Positions 7,970 through 16,737 are shown, numbered from the stretch's first letter. The stretch is 55,933 nt of DNA from Catellatospora sp. KI3 (GCF_029948125.1 NZ_JASAMB010000033.1:1-55933); one strand, 5' to 3'. Notes: a model not told the origin generated them from the letters alone. Numbers and translations: made by a program.

Positions 7970-8566
7970 CTATCCCAGCTGGGGAAGCTTCGGCGGGGCG
8001 ACGGTCGCCAGGTTCGCCTGGTACTGCGCGAGGTCGCCCTGGTTGACCAGGCGCAGGCTGTCGATGGTGAAGTCGGTGAACCGCTGCACCGCGGCCTCGC
8101 CGCCGGCCAGCAGCGCCGCCGGGTCGTGGTAGAAGGTCGGGTTGCGCTGGATGTCGAGGTACTGAGTGACCACGCCGAGCAGGCTCTGCAGGTGCGCCCC
8201 GAGCGCGCTGGCGCTGGAGAACAGGGTGGTCGGCGCGGTCGCCTTCACCCTGGTCAGCAGCTCGGGCACGTGGTCGGCGGACTGCTGGAGCAGGTGGCGC
8301 ACCGTGGGCGAGTGCACGTCCTTGCTCAGCTTGCGCAGCCTGCGGGCGGTCTCGACGGCCGCCTCGACCTTGGCGTCGGCGTCGTCGGCGTACTCGTCGT
8401 CGCGGATCTGGGCGGCGGTGCGGCCGTCGAGCATCAGGTAGACGCCGAGCGCGGCCGCCGCCGCGAGCAGCGGCGACCACAGCAGGCTGCTGGTGGCGGC
8501 GAACAGGGCGCCGAACACCGCGACCGCGGTGACCAGGGCCAGGGGAGTGGCGAGCTTGCGCATCAC
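7970..8566 (-). CDS. XpaC-like membrane protein
   Basis: 198-aa protein with two adjacent N-terminal membrane segments (about residues 5-25 and 27-45) and a cytoplasmic helical domain. This follows the layout of XpaC (5-bromo-4-chloroindolyl phosphate hydrolysis) proteins that accompany TelA in many bacteria. The soluble part begins DGRTAAQIRDDEYADDADAK and includes VHSPTVRHLLQQSADHVPELL, expected to be coiled-coil-like. The name is historical and no enzymatic activity is implied. GTG 8566 is directly followed by ATG 8563, so the start is uncertain by one codon. It lies 10 bases after the VWA lipoprotein gene and 12 before the next gene, so one transcript is likely. Confidence 0.7.
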   Translation of the reverse strand: MMRKLATPLALVTAVAVFGALFAATSSLLWSPLLAAAAALGVYLMLDGRTAAQIRDDEYADDADAKVEAAVETARRLRKLSKDVHSPTVRHLLQQSADHVPELLTRVKATAPTTLFSSASALGAHLQSLLGVVTQYLDIQRNPTFYHDPAALLAGGEAAVQRFTDFTIDSLRLVNQGDLAQYQANLATVAPPKLPQLG

Positions 8567-8576
8567 GGCCTGCCCG

Positions 8577-10214
8577 TCACTTGTATCCGGCCGCGGTGCG
8601 CAGCGCCGTGACCAGGTCGTTCTGCTGCACGAACGCGCCGCCGGTGGCGGTGGCGACCTCCTTGAGCTGGCCCGGGTCGGCGTCGTCGCCGAACGCGATC
8701 GCGATGACGGGCACCTTCGCGGCGGTCAGCGCGGCGACGGCGGTGTCATGGCTGTCGGTGTTGGACATGCCGTCAGACATGACCACCACCAGGCGCTTGC
8801 GGTCGGTGGCGGTGCCGGTCAGCGCCTGGGCGGCGCGGATGAGGCAGCCGTACATGTCGGTGCCGCCGCCCGCCTCGTGCCGCACGATCGACTCGGTGAG
8901 GCCGTGCAGCTTGGCCGGGTCGCTGCCGGCGACGGTCCACGGGCCCGCGGCGATGCCGCTGTTGAAGACGGTGACCGTGGTGGTGTCGTCGGGGTGGGTC
9001 TGCAGCAGGTTCAGGGCGGCCTGGTCGGCGTCGAAGATCTGGTGCGCGGCGTCGCGTACGCCGGTCCAGCCCGCGTTGTCGTTCATCGAGCCGCTGCCGT
9101 CGAGGCAGTAGTAGATGTCGGCGGGCTTGCGGTAGTGGGTCTGGTACCGGTCCAGGGCGGACTGGATGACCGCGACCGACGGGTACGCGATGCCCTGCTC
9201 CTTGAGGTTGGCCTGGATGCCCCAGTCGGGGTTGAACACCGACAGGTCAGGGCTGTCCAGCGTGAGGCCGATGCTGGTGGCCGGGCGGCGGCCCAGCGCC
9301 AGCAGCTTCGCCTTGGCGTCGGCGTCGGTGAGCAGGTAGTTCTGCAGTTCGCCGAAGGCGGCCCGCTTGGCCGGGTCGGCGTCGTTGCCGTGCGGCAGGA
9401 AGCCCAGCGGGGCGTCGCTGATGGCCAGGGCGCCGTGCGGGTAGACCGCGTACAGCGGCTCCTTGCCGGCCTTGACCAGCTCCTGGTTCTTCTCGATGAC
9501 CAGGTCCTCGTAGGTGAAGACGGTGCGGCAGTCGTTCGGCCGGGCGATGCAGTCGTTCATCAGGGTGCCCGAGGAGGGCGGGGTGGCGTCCATGGCCCGG
9601 ATGAACCGCGTGATGCCCGCGTCGACCTTGTCCGAGTCGAGCTGCTGCTGGGTGAGCGGCTGGCCGGGGCCGTTGCCCGCGAAGTGGTTGAGGAAGCCGA
9701 ACAGCACGGTCGCGCCGGAGTTCGACTGGGTGGGGTTGGTCACCCAGACCGTGGTGCGCCCGGACTCGACGGCCGCCAGGATGTCGGCCACGGCCACGTC
9801 GGGCTTGCCGACGAAGCCGAGCTGCTGCATCTGGGTCTTCCAGCCCGCGTACACGATCGGGGTGAGGAACATCGGCTTGACGTCCTGGAGCACCGCGGCC
9901 CGGTCGCCGATCTGCGAGAAGACCGAGCTGGCGAACCAGTACGCGTCGTAGCCGGTGTCGCCGCCCGCGAGCAGCCGGGCCTGGTCCACCGAGCCCTTGA
10001 GGGTGAACCGGCAGTCGTAGCCCTTGGCCTTGCACCACGGTGCGACGACCGTGTCGAGGACCTTCTGCTGCTCCGAACCGGCCACGATGGACAGCGACTT
10101 CGGGTCGCCGCTGTAGGTCGCCGACCCCTTCGGCGGATCGGCGGAGTCGTCGCATCCCGCCGTCACCAGCAGGGCGACGGCCATCACCACCGCCGAGAGC
10201 ACCCTGACACGCAC
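8577..10214 (-). CDS. Substrate-binding plus VWA domain lipoprotein
   Basis: 545-aa exported lipoprotein: signal peptide ending in the lipobox LVTAGC (Cys21), a binding-protein-like region (about residues 35-350, with SIVAGSEQQKVL and VTNPTQSNSGATVLFGFLN), and a C-terminal von Willebrand factor A domain. The metal site DGSGSM starts at Asp372, and GGGTDMYGC and VVVMSDGMSN are further VWA motifs. The VWA domain should bind a protein partner through a divalent metal. Fusion of a ligand-binding domain to VWA suggests a surface sensor or assembly factor. The GTG at 10214 follows GAAGGAGA. It is the first gene of the TelA unit and is divergent from the Pst-like operon, whose proteins share the same binding fold. 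Confidence 0.85.
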   Translation of the reverse strand: MRVRVLSAVVMAVALLVTAGCDDSADPPKGSATYSGDPKSLSIVAGSEQQKVLDTVVAPWCKAKGYDCRFTLKGSVDQARLLAGGDTGYDAYWFASSVFSQIGDRAAVLQDVKPMFLTPIVYAGWKTQMQQLGFVGKPDVAVADILAAVESGRTTVWVTNPTQSNSGATVLFGFLNHFAGNGPGQPLTQQQLDSDKVDAGITRFIRAMDATPPSSGTLMNDCIARPNDCRTVFTYEDLVIEKNQELVKAGKEPLYAVYPHGALAISDAPLGFLPHGNDADPAKRAAFGELQNYLLTDADAKAKLLALGRRPATSIGLTLDSPDLSVFNPDWGIQANLKEQGIAYPSVAVIQSALDRYQTHYRKPADIYYCLDGSGSMNDNAGWTGVRDAAHQIFDADQAALNLLQTHPDDTTTVTVFNSGIAAGPWTVAGSDPAKLHGLTESIVRHEAGGGTDMYGCLIRAAQALTGTATDRKRLVVVMSDGMSNTDSHDTAVAALTAAKVPVIAIAFGDDADPGQLKEVATATGGAFVQQNDLVTALRTAAGYK

Positions 10215-10230
10215 GACGTCTCCTTCAGTT

Positions 10231-10254
10231 GATCGTCACTTTCGTTGGACGATC
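10231..10254. promoter_or_regulatory. Inverted repeat in leader of VWA gene
   Basis: Perfect 7-bp inverted repeat GATCGTC (10231-10237) / GACGATC (10248-10254) with a 10-base spacer, 17 bases upstream of the GTG of the VWA lipoprotein gene. It could be an operator or a leader hairpin. It belongs to the 425-bp divergent region 10215-10639, which carries no credible gene. Confidence 0.45.
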
Positions 10255-10434
10255 TCTTGGTATCAGGCCGCTACCAGGGCAAACAGGCGAAGGAGAGGTA
10301 AACGAAGGATGAACTGTGCCCGGATAATCCGATGTGGTGTGAGACGGATGGCGAGTCGGGTCAACCGATCGGCTATCGTCGGCTGGCGGACATACGACCC
10401 GCGCAACGGCTCGTCCCGTGCTGTACAGGCTGGC

Positions 10435-10453
10435 GGCAATAGCCGCTATTGCC
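10435..10453. promoter_or_regulatory. 19-bp palindrome between divergent operons
   Basis: Perfect palindrome GGCAATAGC-C-GCTATTGCC: two 9-bp arms with one central base. The tight spacing is typical of a dimeric repressor site rather than a terminator. It sits 221 bases from the VWA gene start and 187 bases from pstC, so it could control either operon. Confidence 0.5.
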
Positions 10454-10510
10454 GAGCAGGCGCGGTTGTGGACACTGATGGCCGTCGTCACCGGGATTCG
10501 GTGCCACTGT

Positions 10511-10539
10511 GTGACATGCCCGTTACCGAGTCATGTCAC
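10511..10539. promoter_or_regulatory. GTGACATG inverted repeat upstream of pstC
   Basis: Perfect 8-bp arms GTGACATG (10511-10518) and CATGTCAC (10532-10539) separated by 13 bases, about 100 bases before the pstC start. Arm length and spacing suit a dimeric regulator. The ligand and protein are unknown. Confidence 0.45.
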
Positions 10540-10550
10540 ATGCGCGCTTC

Positions 10551-10569
10551 GTTTCGAGTTCACGCAACC
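10551..10569 (+). promoter_or_regulatory. Possible PHO box
   Basis: GTTTCGA immediately followed by GTTCACGCAACC resembles two degenerate direct repeats of the actinobacterial PhoP-binding unit (GTTCACC-like). It lies 70 bases upstream of pstC, where phosphate control would be expected. The first unit matches poorly, so this is only a candidate. Confidence 0.25.
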
Positions 10570-10639
10570 CGGGCCACGCGGCAAGGTGATTTGGATTCCC
10601 TCTATCCGGACTTGATTTCTCTGGTTCGGAGGTGGCGGG

Positions 10640-11656
10640 GTGACCGCGAGCACGCAGGTGCGGCCGACTGCGCCCGACGTCGCCGAGCAGCGGCGCGAAC
10701 TGGCGCTGCCCGGTGGTGCGGACCGGGTGTTCCGGCTGGTCCTGCGCTCGATGGGCGCCGTCGTGCTGGCCATCATGGCCGTGGTGGGTCTGTTCCTGGC
10801 GGTACGGGCCGGACTGGCGCTGCGCAAGGCCGGTGGTGATTTCCTCACCACCGAGGCGTGGGAGCCCGACGACGAGAACTTCGGCGTCGCGGCGGTGCTG
10901 ATCGGCACGGTCCTGATCGCGCTGGTGGCGATCAGCCTGGCGGTGCCGCTGGCCACAGGCATGGCGCTCTACATCTCCGAGTACGCCACCGGCTGGCGCA
11001 AGCGGCTGCTGGTGACTCTGGTGGATCTGATGGCCGCCGTGCCCAGCGTCGTGTACGGGCTGTGGGGCGTGAACTTCCTCCAGCCGCACGTGGTCGGCCT
11101 TTCGCGCTGGCTGGCGACGTACGGGTCGTGGATTCCACTGCTGGAGGTGGACGGGTACGACCCGGGCGATCCGCTGTCGCCGCAGACGGTCTTCACCTCG
11201 TCCACGTTCATCGCGGGCATCGTGGTCGCGCTGATGGTGACCCCGATCATCTCCTCGATCATGCGCGAGGTGTTCTCGCAGGCGCCGGTGGGCGAGCGCG
11301 AGGGCGCGTACGCGCTGGGCGGCACCCGGTGGGGCATGATCCGTACGGTGGTGCTGCCGTTCGGCCGGGGCGGCATGATCGGCGGCACGATGCTCGGCCT
11401 GGGCCGGGCCATGGGCGAGACCATCGCCATCTACATGATCATCTCGCCGGTCTTCGTGATCCAGCCGCACATCCTGGAGAACGGCGCCAGCTCGATCTCC
11501 TCGCTCATCGCGCTCAAGTACGGCGCCGCCGGCAAGGTCGGCATCTCCGCCCTGATGGCCGCGGGCCTCACCCTGTTCGTGGTGACCCTGGCGGTCAACT
11601 TCGGCGCCTCGATGATCATCGCCCGCAGCCGCTCCGGCGCCCAGAGCGAGGTGTGA
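10640..11656 (+). CDS. pstC: PstC-like phosphate ABC permease
   Basis: 338-aa integral membrane permease of the phosphate (Pst) ABC importer family. It has a hydrophobic N-terminal segment (about residues 35-58), five further membrane helices, and the Pst-type signature YALGGTRWGMIRTVVLPFGRGG, the EAA loop that contacts the ATPase. Two other family landmarks are AVPSVVYGLWG and GLGRAMGETIAIYM. The GTG at 10640 follows CGGAGGTGGCG. pstA begins two bases after the stop codon. The gene opens a ten-gene plus-strand run that ends with pstB, so the ATPase is encoded 10 kb downstream. Phosphate specificity is inferred from the family. Confidence 0.92.
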   Translation: MTASTQVRPTAPDVAEQRRELALPGGADRVFRLVLRSMGAVVLAIMAVVGLFLAVRAGLALRKAGGDFLTTEAWEPDDENFGVAAVLIGTVLIALVAISLAVPLATGMALYISEYATGWRKRLLVTLVDLMAAVPSVVYGLWGVNFLQPHVVGLSRWLATYGSWIPLLEVDGYDPGDPLSPQTVFTSSTFIAGIVVALMVTPIISSIMREVFSQAPVGEREGAYALGGTRWGMIRTVVLPFGRGGMIGGTMLGLGRAMGETIAIYMIISPVFVIQPHILENGASSISSLIALKYGAAGKVGISALMAAGLTLFVVTLAVNFGASMIIARSRSGAQSEV

Positions 11657-11657
11657 G

Positions 11658-12710
11658 ATGAGCCTTCCCGCCGAGGTCCGCCGCGACACCCGGGCCGGTC
11701 GCGCCCGCGACCGCATCGCCGAGACCGCCAGCCTGGCCGCGGCGGTCGGCCTCACCTGGATCGTGTTCGCCTGGATCGCCCCGTTCGACGGCCCGATCGG
11801 CTTCGTGGTGCTGGGCTACGTGCTGTTCCTGGCCCTGTACGCGACGCTGGTCTCGCTGGACGAGCGCGGCCCGGCCGTGCGCGACCGGCTCGCCGCCGTC
11901 GCCATCCGGGGCCTGGCCTACCTGGTGGTGGGCACGCTCGTCGGCATCGTCGGCTACACCATCTGGTCCGGCCTGCGGTCGCTGCTGCACCTGAACTTCT
12001 TCACCCAGGACCTGGCCGTGACGCAGCAGCTCGACCCGCTCAGCGTCGGCGGCATCCTGCACGCGGTCGTCGGCACATTGGAGCAGATCGCCATGGCCCT
12101 GGCCGTGGTGCTGCCGCTGGGCGTGGTCTGCGCGGTGTTCCTGACCGAGACGCGCGGAGCGTTCACCCGCTTCGTGCGCACCGTGGTCGAGGCGATGACC
12201 GCGCTGCCCTCGATCGTGGCGGGCCTGTTCGTGTACGCCTCGCTGATCCTCACCGTCGGCGTGCCCAGCTCCGGCTTCGCGGCCTCGATGGCGATCAGCG
12301 TGATGATGCTGCCGATCATCATCCGGGCCGCCGACGTGGTGCTGCGGGTGGTGCCCGGGTCGCTGCGCGAGGCGTCGCTGGCGCTGGGCGCGTCGTCGTG
12401 GCGTACCACGTGGCACGTGGTGCTGCCCACGGCCCGGTCCGGCCTGGCCACCGCGGTGATCCTCGGCACCGCGCGCGGCCTGGGCGAGACCTCGCCGGTG
12501 CTCATCACCGCGGGATTCACCACCAACCTGGCGCTCAACCCGTTCGACGGGCCGCAGGTGTCGCTGCCGCTGGTCACGTTCAACCTGATCCGCTCGCCGT
12601 ACGAGGGCATGGTCACCCGGGGGTACGGGGCGGCGGCGGTGCTGATGGTCGTGGTGGTGGTGCTGTTCGTCATCGGACGGCTCGTGGGCCGTACGCGGAA
12701 GGGGAAGTGA
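11658..12710 (+). CDS. pstA: PstA-like phosphate ABC permease
   Basis: 350-aa second permease subunit. The first 100 residues hold extra membrane segments, then come the Pst core with TALPSIVAGLFVYASLIL, the EAA-like loop SLALGASSWRTTWHVVLPTARSG (ASSWRTTWHVVLPTA is the key part), and LGTARGLGETSPVLITAGF. It should pair with PstC as the membrane channel. The start ATG 11658 lies one base after pstC. The stop TGA overlaps the ATG of the next gene by one base, indicating translational coupling to the membrane-anchored binding protein. Confidence 0.92.
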   Translation: MSLPAEVRRDTRAGRARDRIAETASLAAAVGLTWIVFAWIAPFDGPIGFVVLGYVLFLALYATLVSLDERGPAVRDRLAAVAIRGLAYLVVGTLVGIVGYTIWSGLRSLLHLNFFTQDLAVTQQLDPLSVGGILHAVVGTLEQIAMALAVVLPLGVVCAVFLTETRGAFTRFVRTVVEAMTALPSIVAGLFVYASLILTVGVPSSGFAASMAISVMMLPIIIRAADVVLRVVPGSLREASLALGASSWRTTWHVVLPTARSGLATAVILGTARGLGETSPVLITAGFTTNLALNPFDGPQVSLPLVTFNLIRSPYEGMVTRGYGAAAVLMVVVVVLFVIGRLVGRTRKGK

Positions 12711-14287
12711 TGGCACGCATCCGACGCGGGTTCGCGGCCGGGCTGGCGCTGCTGCTCGGCGTGCTGCTGCCGGCGGCGCCCGCGCACGCGGTGGTGTACG
12801 TCCCGATCAGCGGGGCGGGCTCGTCCTGGAGCGGCCCGGCCGTCTACCAGTGGGCCAGCAACGTCAAGCAGTACGGCATGACGGTCAGCTACGCCGACAC
12901 CGGCTCCTCCGACGGCCGCAACCGGTTCAAGAGCGGCGTGGTCGACTACGCGGTCTCCGAGATCCCGTACGGCCTGACCGACGGCGGGGTGGTCGACTAC
13001 CCGCCGACCACGAAGTTCTCGTACATGCCGATCGTCGCGGGCGGCACCTCGCTGATGTACAACCTGAGGATCGGCAACAACCGGGTGACCAACCTGCGCC
13101 TGTCCGGCGAGGTCATCGCGAAGATATTCACCGGCGTGATCACGAACTGGTCCGACCCGGCCATCAGGGCCGACAACCCGCGGCTCAACCTGCCGGCCCG
13201 CGAGATCGTGCCGGTGGTGCGCTCGGACGGCTCCGGCACCTCGGCCCAGTTCACGATGTGGCTGTCCAAGAAGTACCCGAACCTGTGGAACGACTACTGC
13301 CGCAAGGCCGGGCGGACCACCCCGTGCGGCTTCACGTCCAACTACCCGGTCGTGGCGGGCATGGGGTTCACCGCCCAGTCCGGTTCCAACGGCGTGGCGG
13401 GCTACGTCAAGCAGGACGGCAACGTCGGCACCATCACCTACGTCGAGTACTCGTACGCGGTGAACCTGAACTTCCCGGTCGCCAAGGTGCGCAACAGCAA
13501 GGACTACTACGTCGAGCCCACCGCCAGCAGCGTGGCGGTCGCCCTGGTCGACGCGCAGATCAACAGCGACCTGACCCAGAAGCTCGACGCCGTGTACGAC
13601 TCCACCGACAAGCGCGCCTACCCGCTGTCCAGCTACAGCTACATGATCATCCCGGTGGACCAGGTGTCCGGCTCGTTCAGCCTGGACAAGGGCCGCACGC
13701 TGGCCGCCTTCGCCTACTACTTCCTGTGCGAGGGCCAGCAGCAGGCCGAGTCGCTCGGCTACTCGCCGCTGCCGGTCAACCTGGTCAAGGCCGGCAAGGC
13801 GCAGGTCGACCGGATCCCGGGCGCGGTGCCCAAGGCGATCGACGGCCGCAGCTGCAACAACCCGACCCTGTCGCCCGACGGCTCCAACGCGCTGGCGAAC
13901 AAGGCGCCGCAGCCCAAGGAGTGCGACTTCAAGGGCAACGACATGTGTGCCTCCGGCACCGGCGGCGCGCGGTACAACACGCCGCTGCTGGCCGCCCCGA
14001 CCGGCAGCGCCACCACCAGCCCCGGCGCGTCGGCCAGCCCCGGCACTAACACCGGCACCGGTACGGGCACGGGCACCGGCACCGTGGTCGACCCCGACAC
14101 CGGCCAGGTGATCGGGACCGGCGGCGGCGCCAGCGGCGGCGACGTCACCGCCACCACCGTGGACCTGGTCGCCCAGGACCGCTCCACCCGCCGCACCATG
14201 CTGCTGCTGGCCGCCGCGACCCTGGTCGCCCTGGTGCTGCTGCCGCCGCTGCTGGCCCGGACCCTGCGCAACCGGAGGCGGCTGTGA
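12710..14287 (+). CDS. Membrane-anchored PstS-like binding protein
   Basis: 525-aa protein: signal peptide ending PAAPAHA (about residue 26), a class II phosphate-binding-protein domain (about 28-420), a Ser/Gly/Thr-rich linker with a (GT)n run (about 440-490), and a C-terminal membrane helix (about 497-515) followed by RTLRNRRRL. The binding domain shows GAGSSWSGPAVYQWAS, a phosphate-type loop, then YADTGSSDGR, EVIAKIFTGVITNWSDPAI and VRSDGSGTSAQFTMWL, all hallmarks of PstS. Classical PstS is a lipoprotein of about 370 aa; here the anchor is a C-terminal helix. It is coupled to pstA and to the next gene by overlaps. Ligand is presumably phosphate. Confidence 0.88.
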   Translation: MARIRRGFAAGLALLLGVLLPAAPAHAVVYVPISGAGSSWSGPAVYQWASNVKQYGMTVSYADTGSSDGRNRFKSGVVDYAVSEIPYGLTDGGVVDYPPTTKFSYMPIVAGGTSLMYNLRIGNNRVTNLRLSGEVIAKIFTGVITNWSDPAIRADNPRLNLPAREIVPVVRSDGSGTSAQFTMWLSKKYPNLWNDYCRKAGRTTPCGFTSNYPVVAGMGFTAQSGSNGVAGYVKQDGNVGTITYVEYSYAVNLNFPVAKVRNSKDYYVEPTASSVAVALVDAQINSDLTQKLDAVYDSTDKRAYPLSSYSYMIIPVDQVSGSFSLDKGRTLAAFAYYFLCEGQQQAESLGYSPLPVNLVKAGKAQVDRIPGAVPKAIDGRSCNNPTLSPDGSNALANKAPQPKECDFKGNDMCASGTGGARYNTPLLAAPTGSATTSPGASASPGTNTGTGTGTGTGTVVDPDTGQVIGTGGGASGGDVTATTVDLVAQDRSTRRTMLLLAAATLVALVLLPPLLARTLRNRRRL

Positions 14288-16632
14288 AGCTCCGACTGAC
14301 CCTGGCCGCCCTGGCCATCCTCGCGGGCCTGGGGCTGGCCGTGGCCCCGTCCCCGGTCGACGCACCGGCCGCCGCCGACGAGGCGGGCTCGGCGGTGACC
14401 GTCACCGGCACCGGCCGGTGGGCGAACCTGTCCGTCACCGTCGACACCACCGAGGCGCTGGTCAACCAGACCGTGCACCTGACCTGGACCGGCGGCGCCC
14501 CGACCACGCCCGACTACGGCCGCTTCGACACGAACTTCCTGCAGATCATGCAGTGCTGGGGTGACGAGGCGACCCCGCAGCGGGAGAAGTGCCAGTTCGG
14601 CGGATTGTACACCGACACCCGCGGCGGCAGCTTCGCCAACTCGCGGCAGGTCGACTACGGCAGCACCCTCGTCGACCCGGAGGAGGTGTACGCGGTCCCG
14701 ACCAAGCGGTTCGTGCCGTTCCGGTCCGCGACCGGGGCGCCGGAGGTGATCGGGTCGCGCAACGAGTTCTTCGACGCCAACACCACCAACGAGATCCCGT
14801 ACGCCCGGATCCGGCCCGACGGCACCGGCGAGGCGTTCTTCGAGGTGCAGACGGTGACCGAGGCGCCGGGTCTGGGCTGCGGCGAGGTCCCCGACGGCGG
14901 CGGCGACCCGCGCGCCTGCTGGCTGGTGATCGTGCCGCGCGCCGACGCCGAGGTGGACGGCACGTCCGCCGCGAGCCAGCCCGACCACCGGCTGGTCTCC
15001 TCGGCGCTGAGCGCGTCCAACTTCGCCCACGCCCTGTCGGTGCGGCTGACGTTCCAGCCGGTCGGCACCGCGTGCACCATCGGCGTCAACGAGCGGCGCA
15101 TGGTCGGCCACGAGCCGCTGCGCGAGGCGGTCAACCGCTGGCAGCGCTCGCTGTGCACGCCCACCACGGTCTTCGGCTACTCGCAGGTCTCCGACGACAC
15201 CGCCCGCCGCCAGGTCGTCTCCGCCGATCCGGGCATGGTCTTCGCGGGCCGGGCCGTCGACCCCGACACCGTGGACACGACCCGGCCGCTGGTCTACGCG
15301 CCGGTCGCCGTCTCCGGTGTGGTCGTCGCGTTCAACGTGGAGCGGTCGGCCAACCCGGTCGGCGACCCGCAGCAGCGGCTGCGCGACGGCGAGCGCATCA
15401 CCGACCTCAAGCTCACCCCGCGGCTGGTGGCGAAGCTGCTGACGCAGTCGTACCGGTTCGGGGCGTTCTTCGCCGAGCAGGAGCTGGCGGGCAACCCGCC
15501 GGACATGACCGAGGACGAGGAGTTCCTGCTGCTCAACCCGGAACTCCGGCAGGACTCGTTCCTCACCGCGCTGCCTGACGCGCTGATGCCGCTCATCCCC
15601 ACCGACGCGGCGGGGGTGCTGTGGGCGTGGATCAACGGCGACGCCCAGGCCCGCGCGTTCCTGGACGGCACGCCCGACGAGCACGGGATGGTCGTCAACC
15701 CGCACTACAAGGAGCTCGTCCTGCCGCGCTACGACTTCCCGAAGCAGGACCCGTTCTGCGACGCCGGGCAGCCGGGCACCCCGTGCACCCAGGACGCCCA
15801 CCCGTACTCGACCGACTTCCACGACGGGGCGCGGGCCGCCGGTCGCGGCGACACCCTGGCCCGCTACTACGACACCACCAGCGACCCGGTGGCTTGGAAG
15901 AAGATCCCGCCGCAGCTCGGCGGCCTGCGGGCGGTGCTGACGGTGACCGACAGCGCCAGCGCGGCCCGCTACGGGCTGCCGGTGGCCAAGCTGCGCAACG
16001 CGGCCGGGCAGTTCGTCGCACCCACCGCGCAGTCGCTGCTGGCCGGGGTCGCCTCGATGATCCCGACCGCGGTGCCGAACGTGGTGTCGCCCAACCCGAA
16101 CAGCACCGACGCCGCGGCGTACCCGCTGACGACCGTGTCCTTCGCCGCGACCGCCCCGAAGGCGCTGACCAAGGCCGCGGGCCGTGACTACGCGACGTTC
16201 CTGCGCTACGCGGTCGGCGACGGGCAGCTGCCCGGCGTGGGCGCGGGCCAGCTGCCGGAGGGTTACGCGCCGCTGCCTGACGCGATGCGCACGGCGACCC
16301 GCACGGCGGCGGCGAAGATCGAGAAGGACGCGGGCACCGGTACGGTCGCCTCGCCGTCGCCCACCCGCCGCAGCCCGTCGCCGTCGCACACCCCGGCGGG
16401 CACCGGCAGCGGCTCCGGCACCGGGTCCGGCCAGTCGGCCGCCCCGCTGCCGTCACCGAGCCGCACCGACGTGGGCCTGGCGCCGCTGAGCGCCACACCC
16501 GCGCAGCCCACCGGGTTCACCGGCCGCTACGCGCTGGCGGCCCTGCTGATCCTCGGCGGACTGGCGGGGGCCGTCGGCCCCCTGCTGGCCCGCCGGCCGA
16601 AGGCCCGGCCCACCGAAGGGGGTGCCGGCTGA
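14284..16632 (+). CDS. Large surface protein with PstS-like domain
   Basis: 782-aa secreted protein starting at a GTG that overlaps the previous stop (GTGA). It has a signal peptide to about residue 33, then an N-terminal beta-rich domain (about 40-250) with TVDTTEALVNQTVHLTWTG. A diverged binding-protein-like region follows (about 255-660; LVYAPVAVSGVVVAFNVE and LTPRLVAKLLTQSY resemble PstS segments). A Pro/Ser/Gly-rich wall-spanning linker (about 675-720) and a C-terminal membrane helix (about 748-768) before RRPKARPTEGGAG complete it. Size and added N-domain set it apart from transport PstS proteins, suggesting surface display or assembly. Its cysteine pairs suggest disulphides. Exact role unknown. 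Confidence 0.75.
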   Translation: MKLRLTLAALAILAGLGLAVAPSPVDAPAAADEAGSAVTVTGTGRWANLSVTVDTTEALVNQTVHLTWTGGAPTTPDYGRFDTNFLQIMQCWGDEATPQREKCQFGGLYTDTRGGSFANSRQVDYGSTLVDPEEVYAVPTKRFVPFRSATGAPEVIGSRNEFFDANTTNEIPYARIRPDGTGEAFFEVQTVTEAPGLGCGEVPDGGGDPRACWLVIVPRADAEVDGTSAASQPDHRLVSSALSASNFAHALSVRLTFQPVGTACTIGVNERRMVGHEPLREAVNRWQRSLCTPTTVFGYSQVSDDTARRQVVSADPGMVFAGRAVDPDTVDTTRPLVYAPVAVSGVVVAFNVERSANPVGDPQQRLRDGERITDLKLTPRLVAKLLTQSYRFGAFFAEQELAGNPPDMTEDEEFLLLNPELRQDSFLTALPDALMPLIPTDAAGVLWAWINGDAQARAFLDGTPDEHGMVVNPHYKELVLPRYDFPKQDPFCDAGQPGTPCTQDAHPYSTDFHDGARAAGRGDTLARYYDTTSDPVAWKKIPPQLGGLRAVLTVTDSASAARYGLPVAKLRNAAGQFVAPTAQSLLAGVASMIPTAVPNVVSPNPNSTDAAAYPLTTVSFAATAPKALTKAAGRDYATFLRYAVGDGQLPGVGAGQLPEGYAPLPDAMRTATRTAAAKIEKDAGTGTVASPSPTRRSPSPSHTPAGTGSGSGTGSGQSAAPLPSPSRTDVGLAPLSATPAQPTGFTGRYALAALLILGGLAGAVGPLLARRPKARPTEGGAG

Positions 16633-16690
16633 GGTCTTAGGCGCTGCGACCAGGAGCGGCAACTCCCGATCGCAGCTGGGGAAAGAACGA

Positions 16691-16708
16691 ACCGGACAAA
16701 AGTCCGGT
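16691..16708 (+). promoter_or_regulatory. Small hairpin before third binding protein
   Basis: ACCGGAC (16691-16697), AAAA loop, GTCCGGT (16702-16708): a perfect 7-bp stem in the 105-base gap before the GTG at 16738. It could be a weak terminator/attenuator or an RNA-stability element dividing the long operon into transport and high-expression secreted parts. Confidence 0.45.
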
Positions 16709-16737
16709 GCGATCCACCGTCGCAAAGGATACCCGCA

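Noticed and set aside
14050-14090. GGCACC/GGTACG tandem repeat as a possible regulatory satellite
   Set aside because: It encodes the Gly-Thr linker of the membrane-anchored PstS-like protein in frame; ordinary low-complexity coding sequence.
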